From Amycolatopsis thermalba (GTDB lineage: Bacteria > Actinomycetota > Actinomycetes > Mycobacteriales > Pseudonocardiaceae), in the NCBI RefSeq assembly GCF_003385215.1, contig NZ_PQHW01000013.1, positions 25,507 through 89,506 on the forward strand: 64,000 nucleotides of DNA. Direction: 5' to 3'. This document shows, one piece after another, positions 25,730-32,856 of this stretch. The position numbers and the translations under genes were made by a program. The first letter of the stretch is position 1, and every line of letters begins with the position of its first letter. The notes below the pieces were generated by a model. The model was not told the DNA's origin. It made no database searches and saw nothing but the letters and a program-made list of their open reading frames with translations.

Positions 25730-25941
25730 TTTCCGCCTCCTTCACGACCAAACTGCTAAACCGGAGGTCGAAGCCCCGGTTCGATCAACACGGCAATCGT
25801 GGCATCTCACCCGTCAGGTACTCGAACGGTTGTCAATAAGTAAAGGGGTAGTAATGGACAAAACGCCCAGCTCGTGTGCGTGGAGCAACAGCGCAGGCAG
25901 CGGTCGCGGGCGTTCGGTAAAGGCCGCCTAGGCTGGCTTCC
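25730..25941. other. Intergenic region between bldC and the Lrp gene
   Basis: This 212-bp divergent spacer is the most AT-rich pocket in the area (ttgtcaataagtaaaggggt at 25829-25848). The bldC ribosome site is at its left end and the leaderless -10 of the Lrp gene (TAGGCT, 25929-25934) at its right. A 25-codon ATG frame at 25854-25931 is visible but unsupported. No hairpin terminator is seen. Confidence 0.5.
25929..25934 (+). promoter_or_regulatory. -10 element of a leaderless lrp-type transcript
   Basis: TAGGCT lies 7 bases before the GTG at 25942, with no Shine-Dalgarno between. Confidence 0.5.
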
Positions 25942-26415
25942 GTGGATGCCCTGGACCGCAAGATCATCGCCGCGTTGCGCATGAACGGCCGTGCCACCTA
26001 CGCGGAGCTGGGCAGAACCGTCGGGCTGTCCGCGTCCTCGGTGCACGAGCGCGTCGGCAAGCTCGAAGCCGCCGGCGTGATCACCGGCTACCACGCGACG
26101 GTCAACCCGAGCACCGTCGGACTGGGCGTGACCGCGCTGGTCGGCATCCAGCCCACCGACACCGCCGACGACAACGACGTGGCCGAGGAGCTGGGCAAAC
26201 TGCCCGAGGTGGAGAGCTGCTACGCGGTCGCCGGGGACGAGGCGTTCGTGGTGAAGGTCCGGGTGCCGACGGTCGACGAGCTGGAGCACACGCTGGGCAG
26301 GCTGCGGCGGATCGGCGGGGTGGCGCGCACGCGGACCACGGTGGTGCTGTCCACGCGGTTCGAGGGGCGGCCGAACAACACGGTGCTCGAAGATCCGCCC
26401 GTGACCGGCGCGTAG
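25942..26415 (+). CDS. Lrp/AsnC family transcriptional regulator
   Basis: 157 residues. The N-terminal helix-turn-helix (1-60) reads LDRKIIAALRMNGRATYAEL then VGLSASSVHERVGKLEAAGV. The RAM ligand domain (65-145) has VTALVGIQ, VESCYAVAGDEAFVVKVRVP and RTRTTVVLST. Such proteins sense amino acids and often control amino-acid metabolism. The Cds1-like cysteine enzyme two genes downstream is a reasonable target, but that is inference. GTG start, leaderless -10 at 25929. Confidence 0.9.
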   Translation: MDALDRKIIAALRMNGRATYAELGRTVGLSASSVHERVGKLEAAGVITGYHATVNPSTVGLGVTALVGIQPTDTADDNDVAEELGKLPEVESCYAVAGDEAFVVKVRVPTVDELEHTLGRLRRIGGVARTRTTVVLSTRFEGRPNNTVLEDPPVTGA

Positions 26416-26418
26416 GCT
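26413..26418 (+). promoter_or_regulatory. -10 element of a leaderless transcript (DUF4229 gene)
   Basis: TAGGCT lies 8 bases before the GTG at 26427. The hexamer covers the stop codon of the Lrp gene. Confidence 0.45.
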
Positions 26419-26426
26419 CCTCAGAC

Positions 26427-26708
26427 GTGAGCGAGACCCGTACTCATCTGGGCCGTGACCTGACGCTTTACCTGCTCGCGCGGTTCGGGCTGATCGTCGT
26501 CGTGGCGGCTGTGCTCGTCCTGGTGAAGGTGCCGCTGCTGGTCGCCGTCGCCGACGGCGTGGTGGTCGGCCTGCCGGTCGGGCTGCTGGTGTTCCGCAAG
26601 CTGAACGCGCGGGTGACCGCGGGCCTGGCGGCGCGCAACGAGCACCGGGCGCGGGAGCGGGCGAAGCTGCGGGCCCAGCTGAGGGGCGAGGATGCCGCCG
26701 ACGAATAG
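26427..26708 (+). CDS. DUF4229 family membrane protein
   Basis: 93 residues: a short N-terminus, two close membrane helices (about 14-35 and 37-55) and a charged C-terminus rich in Arg and Glu ([20 protein letters not shown]). Length and layout match DUF4229 proteins, common in actinobacteria and of unknown function. Its end overlaps the PLP enzyme gene by 17 bases in another frame, so the two are probably translated together. Confidence 0.7.
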   Translation: MSETRTHLGRDLTLYLLARFGLIVVVAAVLVLVKVPLLVAVADGVVVGLPVGLLVFRKLNARVTAGLAARNEHRARERAKLRAQLRGEDAADE

Positions 26709-27765
26709 GGCGTGGGTGCGCGAAGCGATCCGCCTCATCGAGGCCGACGCCAACCGCAGCGCCGACACGCACCTGCACTGCTTCCCGCTGCCGCCCGAAT
26801 GGGGCGTGGACCTGTACCTGAAGGACGAGTCGGTGCACCCGACCGGCTCGCTCAAGCACCGGCTGGCCCGGTCGCTGCTGCTGTACGCGCTGGTCAACGG
26901 CCAGATCGGGCCGGACACCACGTTGATCGAGGCGTCCAGCGGCTCGACCGCGGTGTCCGAGGCGTACTTCGCGCGGATGCTCGGGCTGGACTTCGTGACG
27001 GTGGTGCCGCGCAAGACCAGCCGGGAGAAGATCGAGCTGATCGAGTTCTACGGCGGCCGGTGCCACTTCGTGGACGTCCCGTCCGCGATGTACAGCGAGG
27101 CCGAGCGGCTGGCCGCGGAGTGCGGCGGGCACTACCTCGATCAGTTCACCTACGCCGAGCGGGCCACGGACTGGCGCGGCAACAACAACATCGCGGAGTC
27201 GGTGTTCGCCCAGATGCGCGCCGAACGGCACCCGGTCCCGTCGTGGATCGTGGTCGGGGCGGGCACGGGCGGCACGAGCGCGACGTTCGGCCGGTACGTG
27301 CGCTACCGGCGGCACACCACGAAGATCGCGGTGGCCGACCCGGAGAACTCGTCGTTCTACGGCGCGTGGGAAACGGGCGCCCTGGACTACGCCACGGGGA
27401 TGCCGTCACGCATCGAAGGCATCGGACGGCCGCGGGTGGAGCCGAGTTTCGTGCCGACGGTCATCGACCACATGATCCAGGTCCCGGACGCGGCGTCGAT
27501 GGCGGCGATCAGGTTGTTGCGGGAGCGCACCGGACACTGGGCGGGCGGCTCGACGGGCACGGCGCTGTACGCGGCGTTCGAGATCATCGCGGGCATGCTC
27601 GAGGCGGGCCAGGTGGGCAGCGTGGTAACCCTCATCTGCGATGGCGGGGAGCGCTACGCACACACCTACTACAACGACGAGTGGATCGCCGAGCAAGGCT
27701 TCGACCTGGCCCCGCACACGGCGCGGATGGAGACCTTCCTGGCCAGCGGCAAGTGGACCAACTGA
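26692..27765 (+). CDS. PLP-dependent cysteine synthase family enzyme (Cds1-like cysteine desulfhydrase?)
   Basis: 357 residues of fold type II PLP enzymes. [20 protein letters not shown] carries the PLP lysine K55, and [18 protein letters not shown] is the substrate loop. The phosphate-binding glycines lie in [16 protein letters not shown], and a serine in [16 protein letters not shown] region closes the fold. The length, late DxxW elements and sequence recall M. tuberculosis Cds1 (Rv3684), which releases sulfide from cysteine. A synthase role cannot be excluded. The ATG at 26692 is preceded by aggggcgagg. The 21-bp repeat array starts at its stop codon. Confidence 0.82.
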   Translation: MPPTNRAWVREAIRLIEADANRSADTHLHCFPLPPEWGVDLYLKDESVHPTGSLKHRLARSLLLYALVNGQIGPDTTLIEASSGSTAVSEAYFARMLGLDFVTVVPRKTSREKIELIEFYGGRCHFVDVPSAMYSEAERLAAECGGHYLDQFTYAERATDWRGNNNIAESVFAQMRAERHPVPSWIVVGAGTGGTSATFGRYVRYRRHTTKIAVADPENSSFYGAWETGALDYATGMPSRIEGIGRPRVEPSFVPTVIDHMIQVPDAASMAAIRLLRERTGHWAGGSTGTALYAAFEIIAGMLEAGQVGSVVTLICDGGERYAHTYYNDEWIAEQGFDLAPHTARMETFLASGKWTN

Positions 27766-27911
27766 CCGCAGAACTCGCCCACAGGAGCGCAGAACTCGCC
27801 CACAGGAGCGTGGGACTCGCGTGCGGCCGCGAGTCCCACGCTCATGGCCGCGAGTCCCACGTTCAGGGGCGCGAGTTCTGCGTTCAGGGGCGTGAGTTCC
27901 ACGCTTGGGCG
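27764..27911. repeat. 21-bp repeat array, three forward and four reverse units
   Basis: Forward units (core GTGGGACTCGC or GCAGAACTCGC) start at 27764, 27785 and 27806. Reverse units (GCGAGTCCCAC, GCGAGTTCTGC) start at 27828, 27849, 27870 and 27891. All steps are exactly 21 bases except the 1-base gap at the turn. The central pair forms a perfect hairpin: 16-bp arms at 27806-27821 and 27828-27843 with loop tgcggc. It fills the space between the convergent PLP gene and menA and could end both transcripts. Confidence 0.9.
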
Positions 27912-27924
27912 TGGCGCTGGGCGG

Positions 27925-28797
27925 CTAGGAGAGTCCCAGCCCCAGGGCGGTCAGCACCGACCACGCCAGCATCGCCAGTCCGGTGTCCTTCAGCACCGGG
28001 ATCAGCCCCGGCCCCGTGCCCCCACTGATGATCGCCCGCACCGGGGTCCGCAGCAGCGGCGCCGTCACCAGCGCGATCAGCGGCCACGGGTGCCCGATCG
28101 CCAGCAACACCGTCACCACGTACGGCACCGCGATCAGCGTCAGGTAGAACCGCCGCGTCCCGGCGTCGCCCAGGCGGACGGCGAGCGTCACCTTCCCGGC
28201 CACCTTGTCGGTCGGGATGTCGCGCAGGTTGTTCGCCACCAGCACGGCCATCGAGAAGCACCCGACCGCCACCGCGGCCCCCAGCGCCTCCCAGCTGATC
28301 CGCCCGGCCTGCACGTACACCGTCCCCAGCACGGCGGCCAGGCCGAAGAAGATGAACACCGCGACCTCGCCGAGGCCCGCGTACCCGTAGGGCTTGCGGC
28401 CGCCGGTGTAGAACCAGGCGCCGAGGATGCACGCGGCGCCCATCGCGAGCAACCACCACCGCCCGGTGACCGCCACCAGCACCAGCCCGAGCACCCCGGC
28501 CACGCCGAAGCTGGTCAGCGCGGCGGTCAGCACGAGTTTCGGCGCCGCGGCACCGGAGCCGACCAGGCGGAGCGGCCCGACCCGGTCGGTGTCCGTGCCG
28601 CGGATGCCGTCGGAGTAGTCGTTGGCGAAGTTGACGCCGATGATCAGCGCGAGCGCCACGAGGAGCGCGAGCAGCGATTGCCACCAGGTGAACGCCCCCA
28701 GCTGGATCGTCGCCCCCACGCCCGCCACCACCGGGGCCACCGCGTTCGGCAGCGTCCGCGGCCGGGCCCCCTCGATCCACTCCGTCACAGTCGCCAT
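27925..28797 (-). CDS. menA: 1,4-dihydroxy-2-naphthoate polyprenyltransferase
   Basis: 290 residues, about eight or nine membrane helices, UbiA superfamily. It attaches the polyprenyl chain to DHNA, giving demethylmenaquinone. The first Asp-rich motif is [14 protein letters not shown] near 57-70, and the second is [20 protein letters not shown] near 190. [16 protein letters not shown] is the N-terminal signature. The chain would come from the polyprenyl synthase at 61.3 kb, and the product goes to MenG at 40.4 kb. ATG at 28797. It corresponds to Rv0534c. Confidence 0.95.
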   Translation of the reverse strand: MATVTEWIEGARPRTLPNAVAPVVAGVGATIQLGAFTWWQSLLALLVALALIIGVNFANDYSDGIRGTDTDRVGPLRLVGSGAAAPKLVLTAALTSFGVAGVLGLVLVAVTGRWWLLAMGAACILGAWFYTGGRKPYGYAGLGEVAVFIFFGLAAVLGTVYVQAGRISWEALGAAVAVGCFSMAVLVANNLRDIPTDKVAGKVTLAVRLGDAGTRRFYLTLIAVPYVVTVLLAIGHPWPLIALVTAPLLRTPVRAIISGGTGPGLIPVLKDTGLAMLAWSVLTALGLGLS

Positions 28798-28820
28798 GAC
28801 TGCATTCTGGTCGAGCGCGT

Positions 28821-28961
28821 CTACTCCCCGGCGACCGGTACGGACCAGGTGAGGGTGCCGGAGTCGGGCAGCGGCGGAGCGGCCGCGGCGGTGCCGGACA
28901 CCGCGAGGACGGTGAATGCGGCTCCGACGGCCGCGACCAGGAGACGTTTCAGCGAGATCAT
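28821..28961 (-). CDS. Small secreted peptide precursor, 46 aa
   Basis: The frame from the ATG at 28961 reads [20 protein letters not shown], then [20 protein letters not shown] and VPVAGE-stop. It has a textbook Sec signal (basic start, hydrophobic core, small residues before a likely cut after AAAA or TAAA), leaving a mature peptide of about 18-20 residues. It lies between menE and menA on the same strand, with 31 bases to menE and 23 to menA. No clear Shine-Dalgarno. I know no family. The clean signal peptide in the right frame with its own stop is the main support. Confidence 0.55.
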   Translation of the reverse strand: MISLKRLLVAAVGAAFTVLAVSGTAAAAPPLPDSGTLTWSVPVAGE

Positions 28962-28992
28962 TGGCTAACTGAAAGACGGTCCGCGCCCGATG

Positions 28993-30141
28993 TCAACCAA
29001 CCGGGGGAAAAATCTGCTGCGCGACCGCTGTCCGGTCGATTTTGCCCGGCCCGCGCAGTGGGAGTGTGGTAACGAATTCGACCCGTTTCGGCACGGCCGC
29101 GGCACCCGCGGACGCCCGCACCGCCGCCCGCAGCTCGTCCACGCTCGGCGCCGCACCCTCGGCCACGACCGCGGCCGCCACGATCTGGCCCCACTCGGCG
29201 TCCGGCAGCCCGACGACACAGGTTTCCCGCACCCCGGGCAGGGCCGTGATCAGGCGTTCCACCGCAGCCGCGGACACCTTGACCCCGCCGGTGTTGATCA
29301 CGTCGTCGAGGCGGCCGAGGACCTCCAGGCGCCCGTCGCGCAGCTGCCCGCGGTCCCCGGTGCGGAACCAGCGCCCGTCGAACGCGTCGGCGGTGAGGTC
29401 GGGCCGCAGCCGGTAGCCGTGGGTCAGGACCGGCCCGGCGATGAGGATCCGCCCGTCGCCGGCGATCCGCACGTCGACCCCGTCAAGCGGGACGCCGTCG
29501 TAGACGCAGCCGCTCGCGGTCTCGCTCATCCCGTACGACGGGACGATCCGCACCCCGGCCTCGGCGGCGCGGGCGCGCAGGGCCGGGGTGGTCGCGGCGG
29601 CGCCGAGGATGATCGCATCGAACGCCTTGGCCGCGTCCAGGCCGGGGCCGCCGGCGTCGAGCAGGCGGGTCAGCTGGGTCGGCACCATGGCGGTGTAGCG
29701 CGGCCCGTCCCCCGCGAGCACCGGCCGCGCGGCCTCGGCGAAACGCTCCGCGCGGAACGGCCCGGGCGGCAGCACGGCGAACGGCTGCCCGGCGAGCATG
29801 GACCGGACCAGCACCTGCAGGCCGCCGATGTAGTTCGCCGGGGTCGCGAGCAGCCAGCGCCCCGGACCGCCCAGCCGCCGGTGCGTCGCCTCCGCGGAGG
29901 CCCGCAGCGCCCCGGCGGACAGCAGCACGCCCTTCGGTTCGCCGGTGGACCCGGAGGTCGCGATGATCACCGCGGTGCCCGGCTCCACCGGCTCGTCCGG
30001 CCGCATAGCCGCCAGCAACCCGGCGGCCTTGGGGTCGCTGCCGTCCAGCGGCAGCACCGCTTCGCCCCCGTCGAGCGCCGCGGCCACGGCCCCGGCCAGC
30101 TCGTCGACCGACTCCGGACCCCGCAGCCAGACCTCACGCAC
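28993..30141 (-). CDS. menE: o-Succinylbenzoate-CoA ligase
   Basis: 382 residues, a short adenylate-forming enzyme. It activates o-succinylbenzoate to its CoA ester for MenB. The P-loop ATSGSTGEPKG lies at 61-71, PANYIGGLQVLVRSMLAG near 105 is MenE-like, and PSYGMSETASG, RWFRTGDRGQL and the catalytic lysine in GPGKIDRTAV near 371 follow. The shortened N-terminal domain is normal for actinobacterial MenE. GTG at 30141 with TAGGCT 8 bases upstream on the minus strand. Position matches Rv0542c. Confidence 0.93.
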   Translation of the reverse strand: MREVWLRGPESVDELAGAVAAALDGGEAVLPLDGSDPKAAGLLAAMRPDEPVEPGTAVIIATSGSTGEPKGVLLSAGALRASAEATHRRLGGPGRWLLATPANYIGGLQVLVRSMLAGQPFAVLPPGPFRAERFAEAARPVLAGDGPRYTAMVPTQLTRLLDAGGPGLDAAKAFDAIILGAAATTPALRARAAEAGVRIVPSYGMSETASGCVYDGVPLDGVDVRIAGDGRILIAGPVLTHGYRLRPDLTADAFDGRWFRTGDRGQLRDGRLEVLGRLDDVINTGGVKVSAAAVERLITALPGVRETCVVGLPDAEWGQIVAAAVVAEGAAPSVDELRAAVRASAGAAAVPKRVEFVTTLPLRGPGKIDRTAVAQQIFPPVG

Positions 30142-30149
30142 GATTCCCG

Positions 30150-30155
30150 AGCCTA
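30150..30155 (-). promoter_or_regulatory. -10 element of a leaderless menE transcript
   Basis: On the minus strand TAGGCT lies 8 bases before the menE GTG. On the plus strand TATCCT at 30164-30169 may serve the divergent XRE gene. Confidence 0.5.
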
Positions 30156-30208
30156 GACGCCGCTATCCTGGAACCGGCCAGGCCCGCGATCTCGCGAAGA
30201 GGGGTGCG

Positions 30209-31387
30209 ATGTCCTCGGCGATCGGTTCGGCGTTGCGGCGGATTCGTCATGCCCGGGGAAAGTCTCTGGCTGTGGTCGCCGGGCTCGCCGGGATTTCCCC
30301 GTCGTACCTGTCCCGACTCGAATCAGGGGACCGGGCGCTCGACCGCCGATCCCTGATCGTGGCTCTGGCCGACGCGCTCGACGTGGCGCCGAGCGACATC
30401 ACCGGATCATCACTCGCCACGCCCGGTTCCGCCGAAGACGATCAAGCCCTGGCCGAGGTCCGCCGTGCGTTGCTGAGCGTCGACATGGGGGAGCCGCGGG
30501 GTGAGGTCCAGCCCGTCGAGTCGCTGCGCACGCGCGTTGCCGGACTCCTGAACCTGATGAACGACGCTCAGCAGGGCCTCGCAGGTGAGGTCATGCCACC
30601 GTTGATCCGCGACCTGCACACGACGCTGAACGCCCGCCGCGACGAGCGCGCGGTGTTGCGCATGCTGACCCTCGTGCACATGCAGGGAACCCAGGCCTGG
30701 CTGGCCGCGGTCGGGGCGCCGATGGACCTCGCGTGGCAGGCGAGCCGGATGGCTCGACAGGCGGCGGAGAGGCTCGACGAGCCGGTCGCGCTCGGTGTTG
30801 CCGCTTATGGAACCTCGATGGGATTGCTGGCCGCCGGTTGCTTCGATCTCGCCTCCGGCGCCCTCGGGTCGCTGGAGTTGTCGATGGGCGACCTGGAGCA
30901 ACTGCAGCTGGCCGGCTCACTGGCCCTGGCCGCCTCGCTCGTCGCGGCGGCGCGAAACGACCCGGCCGAGCGGGCGGCTGCTCTCGAGCACGCCGCGGAC
31001 CTCGCCGGCCGCACCGGCGAAACGAACGTCATGGGGTTCGGTTTCGGGCCCTCGAACGTCGGGGTCTGGCGGATGCAGGGCGCGCTGGAGGCCGGCGAGT
31101 ACGCCGAAGCTGCGAGAATCGCCGAGTCGATCGATCCGGCCGCTCTCACCGTGACAGCACGACAGGCCGTCTACTGGAGAGATCGAGGGCGCGCGCTGGC
31201 GCGGTTCCCGAAACGCCGGGATGACGCGGTACGGATGATCCGCCGCGCGGAGCTGATCTCGCCTGAGCACATCCACCGGCACCCAGTCACGATCTCGGTG
31301 ATCGGTGAACTGCTCACGAAGACGAAGGACGATGCCATCGGCCGGGAGCTGCGCGGTATCGCCTACCGGGCCGGCCTGCCTGTTTAG
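30209..31387 (+). CDS. XRE-family helix-turn-helix regulator with a TPR-like C-terminal domain
   Basis: 392 residues. The Cro/CI-type helix-turn-helix at 5-60 reads LRRIRHARGKSLAVVAGLAG then ISPSYLSRLESGDRAL. The remaining ~320 residues are almost all alpha helix with TPR-like Ala/Leu patterns, the plan of many actinobacterial regulators that bind a peptide or protein. The ATG at 30209 is preceded by gaagagggg; a longer frame runs antisense through menE and is not real. It stands between menE and menB with a GntR gene, so it looks like an insertion into the men cluster. Target unknown. Confidence 0.8.
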   Translation: MSSAIGSALRRIRHARGKSLAVVAGLAGISPSYLSRLESGDRALDRRSLIVALADALDVAPSDITGSSLATPGSAEDDQALAEVRRALLSVDMGEPRGEVQPVESLRTRVAGLLNLMNDAQQGLAGEVMPPLIRDLHTTLNARRDERAVLRMLTLVHMQGTQAWLAAVGAPMDLAWQASRMARQAAERLDEPVALGVAAYGTSMGLLAAGCFDLASGALGSLELSMGDLEQLQLAGSLALAASLVAAARNDPAERAAALEHAADLAGRTGETNVMGFGFGPSNVGVWRMQGALEAGEYAEAARIAESIDPAALTVTARQAVYWRDRGRALARFPKRRDDAVRMIRRAELISPEHIHRHPVTISVIGELLTKTKDDAIGRELRGIAYRAGLPV

Positions 31388-31437
31388 CCCGTCCAGGTGA
31401 TTGTCAGGCAGGCAAGCTCCTGCTGCCGCTGACAACG

Positions 31438-31581
31438 ATGCTCGTGATCATGAGCATTAGGAAGCACTCGCCCTTGTTCCGGTTCGGCCTCCGGCGGCGA
31501 TGGTGCCGCGCTACCCGCCGTCGGCGTGTTGTCATGAACCAGGCGAACGGCTGGCCACCGGTGCTGGGACCTCGGCGGTGA
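31438..31581 (+). CDS. Arginine-rich small ORF coupled to the GntR gene, 47 aa
   Basis: From the ATG at 31438 the frame reads MLVIMSIRKHSPLFRFGLRR, then RWCRATRRRRVVMNQANGWP and PVLGPRR-stop. Its stop (31579-31581) overlaps the GTG of the GntR gene as gtga, the arrangement of translationally coupled genes here. There is no Shine-Dalgarno, and the internal ATG at 31450 is an alternative start. High arginine is partly expected from GC-rich DNA, so coding is uncertain. It could be a leader that drives GntR translation. Confidence 0.35.
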   Translation: MLVIMSIRKHSPLFRFGLRRRWCRATRRRRVVMNQANGWPPVLGPRR

Positions 31582-31850
31582 ACGTGAACGCGGACGTGTT
31601 CGTACGGACGGACCCGCGGGTGTTCGCCTATCAGGCATACGCGAGCTACCTGCGGCGACAGATCCTGGCCTGCATTTGGCCGTACAACGCGGTGCTGCCG
31701 AACGAACGGGCCATGGCTCTGCAGTCGGGGTTGTCGGTGGGCACAGTCCGACGCGCCCTTGGCGTCCTGCGGGAGGAAGGACTGGTGGTCACGATCACTG
31801 GGAAGGGCACGTTCGTCAACCACCGGCGGCGCGCCGAGGAGGCTCCGTGA
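31578..31850 (+). CDS. Short GntR-family winged-helix regulator, DNA-binding domain only
   Basis: 90 residues. The GntR winged helix is complete: AYASYLRRQILACIWPYNAV, LPNERAMALQSGLSVGTVRR and ALGVLREEGLVVTITGKGTF. Nothing follows except a short basic tail, so there is no ligand domain. The start at GTG 31578 overlaps the small ORF before it; the frame continues upstream to 31500 without domain content. With the XRE gene it forms a two-regulator module, perhaps working with a partner protein for sensing. Confidence 0.75.
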   Translation: MNVNADVFVRTDPRVFAYQAYASYLRRQILACIWPYNAVLPNERAMALQSGLSVGTVRRALGVLREEGLVVTITGKGTFVNHRRRAEEAP

Positions 31851-31875
31851 CGAAGCCTCCTCGCGCACGCTCACC

Positions 31876-32799
31876 TCAGTAGTAATAGGGGAACGCCGAC
31901 CAGTCGGGGTCCCGCTTCTCCAGGAACGCGTCCCGGCCCTCGACCGCCTCGTCCTGCATGTAGGCCAGACGGGTGGTTTCGCCGGCGAAGACCTGCTGCC
32001 CGACCAGCCCGTCGTCGATCAGGTTGAACGCGTACTTCAGCATCCGCTGCGCCGTCGGCGACTTGCCGAGGATCTCCCAGCCCCACCGCAGCGCCTCGGC
32101 CTCCAGCTCGGCGTGCGGGACGACCGCGTTGACCGCGCCCATCCGGTGCATCTGCTCGGCGTCGTACTCCCGGCCGAGGAAGAAGATCTCCCGCGCGAAC
32201 TTCTGCCCCACCTCGCGCGCCAGGTAGGCCGACCCGAACCCGCCGTCGAACGACCCCACGTCCGCGTCGGTCTGCTTGAACCGCGCGTGCTCGGCCGAGG
32301 CGAGGGTGAGATCGCACACCACGTGCAGCGAGTGCCCACCACCGGCGGCCCAGCCCGGCACGACCGCGATCACCACCTTCGGCATGAACCTGATCAGCCG
32401 CTGGACCTCGAGGATGTGCAGGCGGCCGGCCCGCGCGGGGTCGACCGTGTCGGAGGTCTCGCCACTCGCGTACTGATAGCCGGACCGACCGCGAATACGC
32501 TGGTCACCACCGGAACAGAACGCCCACCCACCGTCCTTCGGCGAGGGACCGTTCCCCGTCAGGAGGACGCAGCCGACATCTGAGCTCATCCGCGCGTGGT
32601 CGAGAGCGCGGTACAGCTCGTCGACGGTGTGCGGGCGGAAGGCGTTGCGAACCTCGGGGCGGTCGAACGCGACGCGCACGACGCGTTTGCCGGAGCGGGC
32701 CTCGACGGAACGGTGATAGGTGATGTCGGTGAAACCGAAACCCTCGATTTCGGTCCAGGCGGACGGGTCGAACAGCTCGGAAACCTGGGCGTCATGCAC
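31876..32799 (-). CDS. menB: 1,4-Dihydroxy-2-naphthoyl-CoA synthase
   Basis: 307 residues of the crotonase fold. It closes the second ring of menaquinone from o-succinylbenzoyl-CoA. FDRPEVRNAFRPHTVDELYR, GDQRIRGRSGYQYASGET and KQTDADVGSFDGGFGSAYLA are MenB signatures; VVPGWAAGGGHSLHVVCDL forms the oxyanion region; and the C-terminus ends WSAFPYYY, as expected. The GTG at 32799 is my start because TATTCT lies 7 bases before it and no other start codon exists nearby. The much longer frame behind it is antisense to menD. Matches Rv0548c. Confidence 0.95.
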   Translation of the reverse strand: MHDAQVSELFDPSAWTEIEGFGFTDITYHRSVEARSGKRVVRVAFDRPEVRNAFRPHTVDELYRALDHARMSSDVGCVLLTGNGPSPKDGGWAFCSGGDQRIRGRSGYQYASGETSDTVDPARAGRLHILEVQRLIRFMPKVVIAVVPGWAAGGGHSLHVVCDLTLASAEHARFKQTDADVGSFDGGFGSAYLAREVGQKFAREIFFLGREYDAEQMHRMGAVNAVVPHAELEAEALRWGWEILGKSPTAQRMLKYAFNLIDDGLVGQQVFAGETTRLAYMQDEAVEGRDAFLEKRDPDWSAFPYYY

Positions 32800-32806
32800 G
32801 TTTGGG

Positions 32807-32812
32807 AGAATA
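32807..32812 (-). promoter_or_regulatory. -10 element of a leaderless menB transcript
   Basis: On the minus strand TATTCT lies 7 bases before the menB GTG. It is the closest of the set to the -10 consensus. No Shine-Dalgarno. Confidence 0.6.
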
Positions 32813-32856
32813 GGCCGTGTGACTGTGGTGACGGGTGACACGCCGGGCGGTGCCCG

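Noticed and set aside
25760..25800. tRNA-like T-arm text (ggttcgatc) upstream of bldC
   Set aside because: No acceptor stem, anticodon arm or D-arm can be built around it.
25854..25931. A 25-codon ATG frame before the Lrp gene, possible leader peptide
   Set aside because: The Lrp gene has a leaderless -10 downstream of this frame, and the peptide shows no run of regulatory codons.
27764..27911. CRISPR array
   Set aside because: The units are 21 bases end to end with no spacers, switch orientation, and no cas genes are near.
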